64,000 nucleotides of DNA, taken from assembly GCF_000264905.1 (NCBI RefSeq), contig NW_006763134.1, positions 1,249,712 to 1,313,711 on the forward strand. The letters are read 5' to 3'. Positions within the stretch are counted from its first letter, which is position 1; each line of letters starts with the position of its first letter. Below are positions 1 through 10,625 of this stretch, piece after piece. The stretch is from Stereum hirsutum FP-91666 SS1 (taxonomy: Eukaryota > Basidiomycota > Agaricomycetes > Russulales > Stereaceae). The notes below the pieces were generated by a model. It was not told where the DNA came from and did not search any database. It saw only the letters and a program-made list of their open reading frames with translations. The translations under genes and the position numbers were made by a program.

Positions 1-173
1 ATCTTCCCAAGCCCGTATCCCGAGGCTGGCGAATAATCGAGAGTATTCCGAGAATTTCGTAGTGACTCGGGTTCGGGGAGGATGACGTCTTCCGGGGATG
101 TCGACCGTGGCTGGTCGGGGATGGTCTGAATTGCTTATCGATCCCATGCATTTCCGTAAATAGAAAGGGGATA
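1..173. other. Left-edge flank of transposon, no gene seen
   Basis: Short stretch before the pogo-type element. It ends in the TA dinucleotide (172-173) that is repeated at 4189-4190 as the target-site duplication. I see no open reading frame of note and no RNA gene. Confidence 0.5.
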
Positions 174-199
174 CTATCACTCCAGCAGTGTTCGGTAAT
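174..199 (+). repeat. Left terminal inverted repeat of pogo-type element
   Basis: 26 bp, 22/26 identical to the reverse complement of 4163-4188. It starts CTATCACT right after the TA target duplication and ends GTTCGGTAAT. The same GTTCGGTAAT core recurs at 353-367 as a probable subterminal transposase site. Confidence 0.9.
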
Positions 200-659
200 G
201 AAATCGCAAAAATATTCCCTGCGTCTCGTATGGCGCTCTAAAAAACCAAGACTTGGTACGGACAGTGGCAAACACTGACGCTACCTGCCTGTGAGATTGG
301 ATCAGTCGAAAATACAGCCTTTCGTTGAGCGGAACGTTTCCGGTGGTTTTGAGGGGTGTTCGGTAATTTCTCCGCACGATGGTCACGACAGTGTCACGAA
401 GCCGCGGCTGCCGCGTTCCAACTCCGACCTTCGCAGTGCCAGAAACATGGCTCCGGAGGAGAGTTCGGTAGTCTCTTGGGCCACAGTGCGAAGTGCTACG
501 TTGTCCGTTTGGCGGCGATCATCGATCAGCCTGCAAGTCTCTCGAGTTATGATTGAAGGAAATACCACCGAAGAGTCTGCAGACCACTGGTACTGACTGC
601 AGTATTATATATTGCTTGTAATGAAGATAAGTATCTACTGGTAAGTACTGTAAGAAGAA

Positions 660-3608
660 TCAACTGGCGAAAGGATTAGCTGGGTCATGTACGAGTGAAG
701 GTGGATATTCTACAGACTGAGAAGCAAACATATTAGGTGTCAGTCTCGATGACAATGTATTATTGTAAGATGTAGGATCGTGGTAATTATTCTGTGTAGT
801 GCGATGAGTGGAGGAGAAAGGGTAAGAAAGCTCAGAGTGGAAATGTGTCGCAGGGGGAGGCATAAAGTCCGGGCGAGCAAGTAGAGGAGCTGTGTCCTCA
901 AATCTGCGAATGCGGTTCGAATGCGGAGAATAACGGTGGCCAGTAAGAGGTGAACGAGTCGTGGAAGAGGGGCTAGGTTGTGCGATAGGAGGATATTGGT
1001 GGCGTGGCGATTGTGTGCCAAAATTTGAGTCTGGATGTGAGTGCAAGTGCCGCGAAGAGCCTGCGGTAGACTGGAGGTCGGAATGTGGGAGGTGCAGATC
1101 TGTTTCCATAGACTGTTCAAAGTCAAAGCGTAGTCGCTGGGTAGGTGGCTCCTGTGTCGCCACATCGTCGACAGGGCGCGCGCGCTTCTTGTATAAACCC
1201 GCAAACCTGGGATCGACCTCGAGGATGTTGCGTTTCGAATCGAGAAAAGCTTGAAGGTCAGCCTTGAGCCCAATGACCGTACGTTTCTTAGCGTAGTCGC
1301 TCCTGTGGTCGAATCCGAGACCAAGCAAACCGAACGCCCAAGCGATGTCTCTCAGGTCCTCCTTGGGCTTGCTCGTGAGAACTCCCGAGAAGCGCATCGT
1401 GTGGCCCTCCTGCTCCCGTCTCTGCTGTCTCTCGTTCTCTTTTGCCTCCCTCGCACCCTTCACTTCGCTCTTTCTACGCTCTTCTTCTGCCCTCTCAGCC
1501 TCCTGCGCCTCAAATTCCGCCATCCCTTCTCTACCGTTGAGGAGGCGGGCCTCTGTGACGAGGTTTCTGGTGGTGCGTTTGGTCTTCTTCGTCTCCAACC
1601 TCTTCCTCAACTTCTCGTTCTCTCCAAACATAAGCTTACCATGCGCCTCCACCCTCTTCACCTCGCGCTCCATCTGCTTGACTCTCTCCTCCAGGGCATG
1701 GCTTTTCTCTTCAAGACGAGCATTCTCAGCGATGATAACGGCCTTTGGACGACGTTCGATCATGGGTCCTTTTCTATAACGGCCTCGCGTGCTCCGGGTG
1801 AGAGATCGCATTGAGGAGGGTGTGGAGGACGAAGAGGGAGTAGACATCTGAGATATGCGGTGTTCCTGGCTCGTTTGGGAGCGAAGTCGGGGGAGGATTT
1901 CGTGTGTGTTTGATTCCGGTGCGTCTGTTGTCTCATCGGATATGCTCGCCACCTCATCGTCTGTCGCTCTTCTTTCTGCACCTTCGAAACGAACCTGGCC
2001 CACAGTAACACCATCAAGATCTTCGGTAACGTCCCCGTCATGCCCCTCCAATCGCGTCTCCACCTCGCCACTCCCTTCACCACTCCCTTCGCCACCCACC
2101 TCCACCTCTCGTCGCTGTGCTGCTGAAGTATGAAGACTTTCGCCCGCCCTCTCAACAGAGCACACATCCTCAGCACCTCCAGACCCGCCTCCAGTGCCCT
2201 GCTCCGAAGAAACAATGTCGATCTCATGCTGTATGTCCAGGCCGTTCTCGTCGAACCAAGGGTTGTAGACTGGATATGACGAAGGTGCGTGCCCGATCGT
2301 CGATGTGTTCTCGCTTGGGGCAAAATCAACGTCCGTGAAGACGTTCGAGTTGAATGGATAAATGCCACACTTCCGAAATGCTTTGCGGACAGTTTCCGGG
2401 TCGAAGCATCGTTCTCGAACATCAAGGTATTCCTTGACGATGTCCGCACGCGGCATTTCCTCTCCAGACTCGGCGAGAACCTTCGCGCAGCGGGCCAACC
2501 AGCTGGTCTGAACGCCTCCAAAGACACCGACATCCAAGGGTTGCAACTTGTGTGTGGTGTGTGGTGGTAGGCAGAATAACAGGATGTTGTGTTCATTGGC
2601 GAGAAGGCGCATCTCGCCTGTGACGTGAGATCCGTGGCCGTCGATGATGAGAAGAATTGGTGCGTCGGATACTCTATGTTTGGTCGCAGACGGGATGAAC
2701 GACTTCTTGAACCACTCAGCGCACAAGAAGTCGTCCGTCCAACCAGTCTCGGACGTGGCGACACTTTACATGGCAGGAGACACCGTCAGTGCCGAATCAC
2801 CACACAGGTACGTTGTCACTCACGAAATGTCATCCACAAACCACTCCGGCATGAACTCCTTCCCTGCAAAGACGAAACCTGGAGGAATTGACTTCCCATC
2901 GGCTGATATGCACTCGATGAGGGTGAACAGCTCGAGATTTGCGCTTCGAAGCTTGTATCGCGGTCGTCGTCCTCTGGGCACAAAGTACTTTGTTTTCTGC
3001 AGTTTCCGCCCCCCTCCTCGCTGACACCCCTTCTCGTCCATATTCCAGATATGCTCCGGCGGTATACCGTGTTCCTGCAAAATGTCGCACAGCTTCTGAA
3101 AGTAGTCCTGAACAGTCTTGCGATTGAAAGCTTGTGCACGCTTTGGATCGATGCCGGACGGTTTGCCGAGAACAACGTGAGGGTTTCGTCCCAGAAAGGC
3201 TTCGATCCAGGTGTATGACGGGCGGGTGCCACACATCTCCTCGACAACACTAAGTAACCCTTCCTTGTCCAGTGGTTTACCAATGTCTGACAGGTACTCC
3301 ATCCAGTCAGCCAACACAGTCTCCGTGACATGATCGAGAAGTTGTTGGTCTTCGTGTGCGCAAGGAGCGGATTGGTGGAGGTCTTTGTACCGGCCTCGAA
3401 AGGTCTCATATGGGATCTTGAACATGTTGGCAATAGCATAGAGGGATGTGTCGGTGTGGCTGTCTGCGTAGTTACACGCTTCCTGCATGTCTTCTTCGGT
3501 GTACGTTTTAGGCTTGCGAACATGTTTTGATTTTGATTTAGGTTGTGGCTTCGACGTGTGGCGCCTCCCTCCGCGGATTTGAGCTGGTCCATGGGAGGTC
3601 TTTGGCAT
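660..3608 (-). CDS. pogo/Fot-type DDE transposase, 962 aa, one intron
   Basis: Cuts and pastes the element around it, acting in the nucleus. Two exons, 3608-2824 and 2763-660; the 60-nt intron (2764-2823, GTGAGT...AG) splits a Ser codon, and the joined frame is open. The N-terminus (about residues 25-165) looks like psq plus Tc5/CENP-B type DNA-binding helices ('YTEEDMQEACNYA', 'IPYETFRGRYKDL'). The DDE_1 catalytic core follows: first Asp in 'IWNMDEKG', second in 'LLIIDGHGSHVT', third in 'HKLQPLDVGVF', 35 residues after the second (DD35D). The last roughly 550 residues are an extension with acidic and Ser-rich stretches and a charged, probably coiled-coil segment ('ALEERVKQMEREVKRVEAH'). No stop or frameshift was found, and all three catalytic Asp are present. 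Family assignment is firm; activity is inferred. Confidence 0.88.
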
Positions 3609-4162
3609 GCAAGATGTGGGAATGTGAGCTCGTGAAGACGAGAGAAGACGCTCTCAAGCTGAGGACGTGGCAATTCGGTGATAAAAAAGCACATGCTCGT
3701 AAATTGCACTGACTCGAAGTCAGTGCCACCCAAGAACAAAAGGGGATTATGTTGCTTTCATTCTCTGGATATTCCCGAACGGGCCGCTAGCGGAGATTGA
3801 ACCAAGTTCCTAATTCGTCAAGCGTGACTGTGCTGTAGCGGTCGACGAGGAGGACAGTCTGCAGTTCAGTGACGACACTGGATCTGTACCTCGGAGAAAT
3901 TTGCCCAGCGTAGATACATCTCATGTGAACCCAAATAAATATATTCATGTAAATCGGACAAGATTGGCTGGCTCAAGGGAGTAAACCGATTTAAAGTTCA
4001 TTTACCGAACAGGTATTCCTCAAAGCATCTCTCCCTCTGCAAACCTCTCAGCTCCAGCTTTTTTCTGGGACCTCGCTATGACTATCCAAACAACCTGCAG
4101 AAATTTTGAAGAGGATCCGTTGAGAACTCGTCGCTCCTCGAGCTATTACCGAACACCCCTAG

Positions 4163-4188
4163 ATTACCGAACACTATTTTAGTGATAG
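4163..4188 (-). repeat. Right terminal inverted repeat of pogo-type element
   Basis: 26 bp, inverted copy of 174-199, ending AGTGATAG directly before TA at 4189-4190. Only 3 bp separate it from an inner 15-bp repeat (4145-4159), whereas the matching inner repeat on the left is about 150 bp in. The two ends are therefore asymmetric. Confidence 0.9.
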
Positions 4189-4204
4189 TAATATCGAGAG
4201 CTAG

Positions 4205-4275
4205 AGAGGGGGGGCACCGAATGGATAGACGTCGACTTGTAATCGTGGTCTAATGTTCGAGCCCATATCTCAGCG
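4205..4275 (+). tRNA. Degenerate tRNA-Thr(TGT)-like sequence, possibly pseudogene or SINE head
   Basis: The 3' half resembles a tRNA: a 7-base anticodon loop CTTGTAA (4236-4242, anticodon TGT), and GTTCGAGCC at 4255-4263, which fits the T-loop/B-box consensus GWTCRANNC. A D-loop-like 'gaatggatagac' precedes it. The stems pair poorly: I count 3 of 5 in the anticodon stem and 3 of 5 in the T stem, and the acceptor stem is not convincing. I therefore read this as a decayed tRNA or a tRNA-derived repeat, not a working gene. It starts about 15 bp outside the right end of the transposon. Confidence 0.3.
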
Positions 4276-4669
4276 AAACGTTAACGGTTGCCGTCCCTTA
4301 CCAGGCCTAGGTCGCAAGTCGAACGTCCTATGTGGCGCAAAAAAGTCCGGCAGTCTCCGAGTAGCGAAGTTGAACGAACTTCAGCCTTGCGCGAGGGACA
4401 GCTTTCCTACTTACCACGGTGACACGCCTGACTAATTCTTTTGTTCTCCCCAGCTTATCAGCGGCCCTGCTTCTCTGCTTTTATTGACTTCTATCTCACC
4501 GTGATACTAACCTCATGCTTCCGCTTTGAGCTTCGAAGCGCATGGTCCGCTGGGGACAAAGCGAAGTCTGCTTCCAAACTCGGCACAAGGACAAAATGAT
4601 GGTGTCCTGGTGTGCAAAGCATTGCACCTGCGTTATCGATATCAGATTCGACGCTAGACAGTATTTATC

Positions 4670-4676
4670 TATAAAA
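4670..4676 (+). promoter_or_regulatory. TATA box of the 4829 gene
   Basis: TATAAAA on the plus strand, 153 nt before the ATG at 4829. A TSS about 30 nt downstream would leave a 5' leader of about 120 nt. It supports reading 4829-5851 as a real gene. Confidence 0.5.
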
Positions 4677-4828
4677 GCAAGCGAGTTCGTCGTTGTTGCA
4701 TCGTTACACCGCTCTCGCATCCCACCAGTGGCATCTGCAGCTTCGCACACTCCTGCCTTACATTTATCAGTGCCGCCTTATCCACCTACACCGTGCCTTT
4801 CTCCATATCTCTGGCCGGACTCTCATCG

Positions 4829-5851
4829 ATGTCTACTATGACCTTGCCTGACTCAACCACGCTTCATTCCTCTCAGCAGTCGATCCCTCCTGTTGAAACT
4901 CCTGGAGGCACGTCTAGTATTCCGGATGGACCATTTACCTTTCGGCCCATGAAGCCTCTGCCATTTCGCGAAGCTACCAACACTAGGACTAGGGCCAGGA
5001 CCAAGATCAACCCCGACACCATCACTGACGCATCGTCTCAAGCCCAAAAATCTACACCTCGCGATGCTCGCGTCGATGTCTCAACTATCAGTCGTGCCAA
5101 GGGGCCAGCCGACGTGCAGGAGGAAGAAGACGAACAGGCCAGTTCAAAGCGTCGACGAACCGCCTCTTCTCCGGACGCCCCAGACACGCCTCAAACTAAA
5201 GCCTCCCAAGGACAAAAAATCATAATCGTAGGCGGAGACGACGCCATCTCGAGAACGGTCGTCATCACTCTAGCCTCCGTCATCCCGCCCACGTCCGTTC
5301 TGCAATGGAACTTCAAACCATCCTCCCGGACGGCCTTCACCCGCTCCTCCCCTTCCTCTTCCTCTTTCTCTTCCACATCCTCGTTCTCATCCTCGTTCTC
5401 GCTCTTCCCGGCATCCTCATACTTATACTCAGACCTCCCAAGCAACGCCGACAAATCCGTCGCCACCGCCGCCAGCGTCGCACTCACTACACTCAAGAAC
5501 AAACAGCGAATAGCGCAATGGGCACGATTCGGCAGCCTTGCGAAAGCGGCGGCGCAGGGGGCCTTAGTAGCCCAACCTCAACCACAACCTCAGCCTCAGT
5601 CTCCAGCTCAATCTCAATCTCAATCTCAGTCGCAGTCTCAATCCCAATCTCAGCCTCAAGCTCGATCTCAGTCGCAGTCTGAGGAAAGAAGAAAGGAGTC
5701 CTCGGCCGTGCCACACAGCTCGACGTCGTTAGCAATCGCATCGATCGTAGCGGCCCTAGAGCTCGAGGTATCCGAATCGCCCTATTGGACTCGCTCGAAG
5801 TATCCCCTTGATCTGGATTCGGAATCATCGGAAGAAGAGGACGAGCCTTGA
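4829..5851 (+). CDS. Hypothetical low-complexity protein, 340 aa, intronless
   Basis: I do not recognise this protein. The frame is open further upstream, but the first ATG is at 4829 ('MSTMTLPDSTTLHSS'), behind a TATA box at 4670. The N-terminal 110 residues are polar and Pro/Thr-rich, with a basic cluster 'SSKRRRTASSPDAPD' that could serve as a nuclear signal. A short ordered-looking stretch follows ('QGQKIIIVGGDDAISRTVV'), then a Ser/Phe-rich run. Around residues 250-290 there is an alternating Gln-Pro then Gln-Ser repeat (about 5570-5690). The C-terminus is acidic ('DLDSESSEEEDEP'). No catalytic motif is visible. It may be a lineage-specific nuclear protein; function unknown. Confidence 0.6.
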   Translation: MSTMTLPDSTTLHSSQQSIPPVETPGGTSSIPDGPFTFRPMKPLPFREATNTRTRARTKINPDTITDASSQAQKSTPRDARVDVSTISRAKGPADVQEEEDEQASSKRRRTASSPDAPDTPQTKASQGQKIIIVGGDDAISRTVVITLASVIPPTSVLQWNFKPSSRTAFTRSSPSSSSFSSTSSFSSSFSLFPASSYLYSDLPSNADKSVATAASVALTTLKNKQRIAQWARFGSLAKAAAQGALVAQPQPQPQPQSPAQSQSQSQSQSQSQSQPQARSQSQSEERRKESSAVPHSSTSLAIASIVAALELEVSESPYWTRSKYPLDLDSESSEEEDEP

Positions 5852-8800
5852 GTTTGGACCTTCGTTACATGTAAATGAGTCAGAGGAACGGAACGGAGTG
5901 GAATAGACTCGGTTTTCTGGGGAAGGTCTTTGGTACCCATCTTACTGCCTTCCCGTGTCTTGTCTATGTACCGCTCTACAAAATACTTATGCTACGAATA
6001 TGTTCTTCTTTCGTATCCTGAATTCGCATGTCCCATCCCAATGCGAATCAGAATGAAGCCGATACCGCGATGAAAACAGTACGCACAGAGACATTGAGAT
6101 GAACGTGACTTTGGTCATATGTACGCAACGGTATAGACAAACGACGTTTCCTGAACGTTCCGGAAGTTCTTCACCCCATCGTTCGTCACGAGTCGCGACC
6201 ACGTCTTTAAACATACTACCTCAGACGCGCGCGACAAATAATGGCTAATCAACATTTTTGAATTTCATACGAATGTATACGACTACACAACCTCAAACGA
6301 CGACAAACTTCAATCACCTCAACATCCACCCATCTCTACTCCACACCAGCACCTCCACCAAGCCAAAACCCCCCAAATATACCCAACTCTCAAAGCCAAA
6401 GCAAAAAAAGAGTCCATCCGAAAACCACGACCATCCCAACGACACCACCACAAAGCCTATGCACACGAACGAACCGCACACGTCGCATTCCCCCATCAAC
6501 TCAACTCCTTTTTCCCTCCATCGCTCTCTCAAACCTCCCTCGCTAACCCAACCCAACCCAACGACCCACGAACTCCAAAAGTACAAAGTAGCGCGTAGGA
6601 TATGAAAGGAAAGGAGAGGAAGCGAAGGTCGAAAGAGAAATAATGATGATGATGATGATGATGATGTTGATGATTGACGGAATAAGATATGCGATGCCGA
6701 TAATGATGCCGATGATGATTGGTGTGTGAGATGGTTGAAATGCTGTCGAGACGAAGTAGAAATGGATGCAACGATGCTTGTGTTGAAACGAATACACTTG
6801 AATTTCGATTGGATTGTATTGAGGCTCGGATATGCCTTTTGGGTGGGAAGGTGGATGATCAATTGTCCATCGAATCGAGGAAGCGAGGTAAGGGAAAAGT
6901 AGAAGGCGAAGTGGTGTTCGCGGTCAAGCGGCATAACCGAGCAGATAAGGAAAAGAAATAGAGTCTAGGCTGTGAAGGAGTGTCGGTCGTCCAGAATCGA
7001 GAAGCGGACGAAATGATGGAAAATTGGATTGAATATTGATTTATACAATTGACGGGGGGGCGAGCTGAGAGCGTCGAGCCCATGGATGGATGAGAGGTGG
7101 TGGTCGCAGGCTCGGGGGGGAGGGTATGCGTCGGGCTATATACAGCATGGCTGGTCCACAAGTCACGATACACTTCTACAAGCAAACTCGTGGCGGAAAG
7201 GTGGCGGATGAACCAGCGAAGCCTGCGCGAACACCGGGGGATGAGAAGTCGGGTGGATGTGGGGGATAGAGTTGGATGATAATGCACGTCCTGAACGATG
7301 ACACAAGGAACTCTACGAACGAATAAAACACATCAGTTATGAGAAAGATATAAGGATATGAATAAGATGCACCCACAGGAAACAGCCAGCATCTTACAGG
7401 CCCTCGTACCATCAAACGAAGAGAACTACCTCCACAAGGCGGCGAAAGCAGACATTGGCGAGACACCCGACCGAGACGGCCGGGCGAATCGCACAAAGTC
7501 CACCTGCTGCGAAGAAAGACGAAACATATCTACAACAAAGGGAGCAGGGCCAAAAACCAAATGGGAAGCCGAACCACAGACCCGTCTCCTACAACCTAAA
7601 AGTACCAAAGTATGTGTATGTATAGACACTAGTGCACAGAAGGAAAATTGACGGACTAGGAGGGCGATAAGTTCTTCGAAACGTGAATGAGAACAAAGAA
7701 CAAAAGAAGAAAAAAATCGTGAGGCGTGAAGACATCAGCGTGCATCTAAATGCCGCACTGACGTACCGTGACCAGAAGAAGTGAACAAATGCGAGAAGTA
7801 GAAGGAAAAAGGCAGGAAGACGCTAGTGAGGAAGAAGAATGGATATCTGATCGATACTTGATACACAGAAGAGCAACCAGAACCGAGACAAAAAAAGTGA
7901 AAAAGAGATAAAAGATAGAGAAGTCGTTAAAAAGGGCAACAATGCGGCACTAACCCCCTGCACCCGCATGAGACAACGGCGCGGACGGAGAGGGCGTGAG
8001 TTAGATTATAGAGGTGCGGTGGAAGGAGGTAGGGGTAGATGCAGTGAAGAGAACAAAAATAACAATCACAAGTAAAAAGAGAAGTCCGTAGCCAGATAAA
8101 TTCCAAGAACACACGTCAAGGCCAAGCAAATACGACACAATGTTGGGGACCATGGAAGAAAAGTAACACCCCGGAGTAGTGGTGCGCGCGCGGCGATCCA
8201 AACACTCGGGCTCGTTGAGAGGGCGAGGGCGGAAGGTACGGCGTCGGCGCGGGGTGGAGTGTTAAATAAGCAGGCCGATACCACGAGGACAACCGGAAAT
8301 TTGAGGCGACGTAATATATAGATGCGAGAGCGTTGAGAAAGACTCGAGGACGAAGGCGGAACGGGTACGATGCGTGTTGGGATTTTAAAATATTTTTGTG
8401 GTGGTCGTTTCGTCCGAGTCGAATCTTTTGTTACACCCCCGGATGCCCCGATCTAATGGATGTCGGGTTTCCGAGGAAAGAGAGTTGCCAATGCGGAATG
8501 CGAGAGCATGCGAATGTGACGATAGTGAAACAATGGGGAGAGTCGAGAAATTGAGTCGAGAGTGGACAGAAAACGACGAGACTGTGACGAAAACGTGTGG
8601 CGGGCGGAAGCCGCGGGTCCGGCGAGTCCAGCGGAGGGAAGGGAGGACTCGACGAAGAACGAGGGCGGGACCGAGTGGTGCTTCCAAACGACGACCGTGG
8701 TATGAATAACGGTGTCGAGCCCGAAAAAAAAAGCGCGAGGGTGTCCTGAACGTGGGGCCAAACCGGGGATTATGTCCGAAGTTGATTAAACAGGGTAGAG

Positions 8801-9104
8801 AGGTCTAACGGGGAGTCCAACGGGACAACCCAGAAAGCAAATAACCAGCAAAAACACAAAGCCAAAACGTCGAATAATGATATCGTCAATAATCCAAATC
8901 GCCCGACGCGTCAACGTCGAGGACCCAAAATCAGAAAAGAGTGAATCATGCGTCGACGCAGACGAGATGGTGGTGGGGAGACGACCTCACGAAGAGCCGC
9001 ACGGCCAGCCGATAAATCTGTCGATGAGAGGCTTAGGACAAACCATATGCAAGAGGAGAGAGCAAACTTTACCTCTACACTGATAACGAGTGGATGAAAC
9101 GCAA
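5852..9104. other. 3.2-kb gap without a convincing gene
   Basis: Short overlapping frames only, none with recognisable domains. A (GAT)n tract lies at 6643-6674. The region is downstream of both the 4829 gene (plus) and the 9105 gene (minus), so part of it may be 3' UTR. The plus strand is markedly purine-rich from about 6600 to 9100. Confidence 0.5.
6643..6674. repeat. (GAT)n microsatellite
   Basis: About ten near-perfect ATG/GAT triplets with one interruption (gatgttgat), in non-coding sequence. Confidence 0.8.
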
Positions 9105-10625
9105 TCAAAACCCGAACGCCGGGGGAGGCAAGTCGTCGGGGCTGGGAGAGTTTTGGAAGTTCGAGCTAGCGAAGAACCCGGGCTTGTTCACCGACTTGCT
9201 CAACCCGACAGGAGTCGACGCAGCCGAAGCGTGGCGCCTCCTAGGAAGAAGTCCCATGAGGGCCTTGAGTTCGTCAGACGCATCCGACGACGACGAAGTG
9301 CTCTCGTCCATGGACATGTCGAAGATACCTTCGCTGGGAGACCTCACGTGCTGCCTCTTGTGTGGAGAGGGGGTAGACGTCGTGGGGAAGAAGGGGGACC
9401 CAGCGAAGGTGGAGGCGAGAGGCGCCGTACGAGGGCCATCGTCGACGAGAGACTGCTGCCAGGTGCCCTTGGCCGACTTCTCCTTGGTGGGGGTCGCGGG
9501 AGGAGACGGGACATCATCATCTTCGTCCTCCGTCAGGTCATCACAGATGGGGAAGGCACCGAGCCCGATGGACATGGAGTGCGACAAGCCCGGACGAGCT
9601 GGAATGGCCGACGTGACGGGGTCGGAGCGAGAGAGGTTGAGAGCGCCCTTGGGCTCGCGCGTGCGCTGTTTGCCGCCGCGAGGCACAGGCACCGACTTGG
9701 AAGGTGGCGGCGTCGGGGTTCCGGAAGTTTCCGGGCCGGTCTGGCGCCGACGTGCGAGTTTGCCCGAGGGGCGGGCGGAAAGCCTGGGAGTCGCCGCCTT
9801 CGACGGCTGGGACTTCGGCGAGCCATTGGAGTTTGCCTGGGTGGGGCGAGGTGCCTCAGAGGCGGAGTTCTCGCTGTCAGAGGCTAGGAAGGGGTCGAAA
9901 GCGTTTGCGTTGGGGTTACGAGAGCGAGAGTTGTGCGAGTGAGAGCGAGTAAAAGCGGTGCGGTCGGAAGAAGTGTGGACCTCTGCCTGCGAGGGTATCT
10001 GGGAAGGAAGAGGAGGGGAGCCCTGGTGGTGGGGGTGACGCCGAGGATTGATACGAGCCAAGTTCGGGGATGAGCTCCTACACGAGGTGAGTGAAGAAGG
10101 CAAATGTCAATCCCACGATGAGTCACCAGGTATGAACAAGATATGAGGAAAGAAAAAAAAATGATGTACGTATGCGAGGGGGCACTAAGGTACGTATGGT
10201 AGAAAGAGTGTATGAACGATGAAGCACCTTGGAACATTCTTCTCTTTGGTCTGTTTGCCGTTCTGACGTCCCTGGTTGGACTTCTCTGACGGCGAGGACG
10301 TGGCCGCAAGGTTCTGAACCTTGTGGGCGGCTGCACTGTCGTGCGTGGCGACGGCAGACTTGGCGGCTGGATGAGCCTGAGCATTGGCAACCTCCGGGGA
10401 GCCGTTGACGGACGCCTTGCCCGACTTGTTCAGCTTCTGGGCGGCGCGAGGACGAGCGCCTTGTTGGCGAAGCTGTGGGCGTGGGGATGGAGCGGGCTTT
10501 GAGAGGGAAAGGAGCCCTGGCGTCCGTGTGGGCTGCACGAGGACCGTGGGGGGAGCTGAGGGCATCCTGCGATGGTGGGAAGCGGGGGACGAGAGGATGT
10601 GAGCAGGCTTCTGGACCATGATCAT
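9105..10625 (-). CDS. Edc1/PNRC-motif protein (predicted decapping activator), 456 aa
   Basis: Two exons, 10625-10228 and 10077-9105, with a 150-nt intron (GTGCTT...TAG) splitting an Arg codon; the frame closes at 1371 nt. The C-terminus ends 'FFASSNFQNSPSPDDLPPP' and then AFGF. This is the short motif shared by yeast Edc1/Edc2 and animal PNRC proteins (aromatic-Ala-x-x-x-Phe ... SP ... LPxPxF), which in those proteins contacts Dcp1 and stimulates Dcp2 mRNA decapping in the cytoplasm and P-bodies. The rest is disordered: a Pro/Ser-rich N-terminus ('MIMVQKPAHILSSPAS'), an acidic patch ('DDLTEDEDDDVPSPPATP') and many SP/TP sites. Start is the ATG at 10625, with a second ATG two codons later. 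The decapping role is inferred from the motif alone. Confidence 0.65.

Larger units (their letters stand above)
174..4188 (-). mobile_element. pogo/Fot-type (Tc1-mariner superfamily) DNA transposon, apparently intact
   Basis: The 4015-bp element is bounded by 26-bp terminal inverted repeats at 174-199 and 4163-4188. They match at 22 of 26 positions: the outer 8 bases (CTATCACT) and the inner 13 (AGTGTTCGGTAAT) are identical. A TA dinucleotide sits directly outside each end (172-173 and 4189-4190), the duplication expected for Tc1/mariner/pogo elements. A second, identical 15-bp motif (ggggtgttcggtaat) lies in inverted orientation at 353-367 and 4145-4159. The inside is filled by one spliced transposase gene on the minus strand with no frame break. 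Intact ends, target duplication and open gene suggest recent activity; this is inference, since no second copy is visible here. Confidence 0.9.
4191..4828. other. Intergenic between transposon and 4829 gene
   Basis: Holds the tRNA-Thr-like remnant (about 4205-4275) and, at 4670-4676, a TATA box for the downstream gene. I see no other gene. Confidence 0.5.

Noticed and set aside
1251..2338. Plus-strand frames of up to 187 aa across the transposase gene
   Set aside because: Antisense shadows of exon 2 of the transposase; no domain and low-complexity content mirroring the real frame.
6258..6961. Several frames of 80-206 aa on both strands
   Set aside because: Built from microsatellite and Thr/Pro-rich or Ser-rich low complexity; no start context, domain or splice partner.
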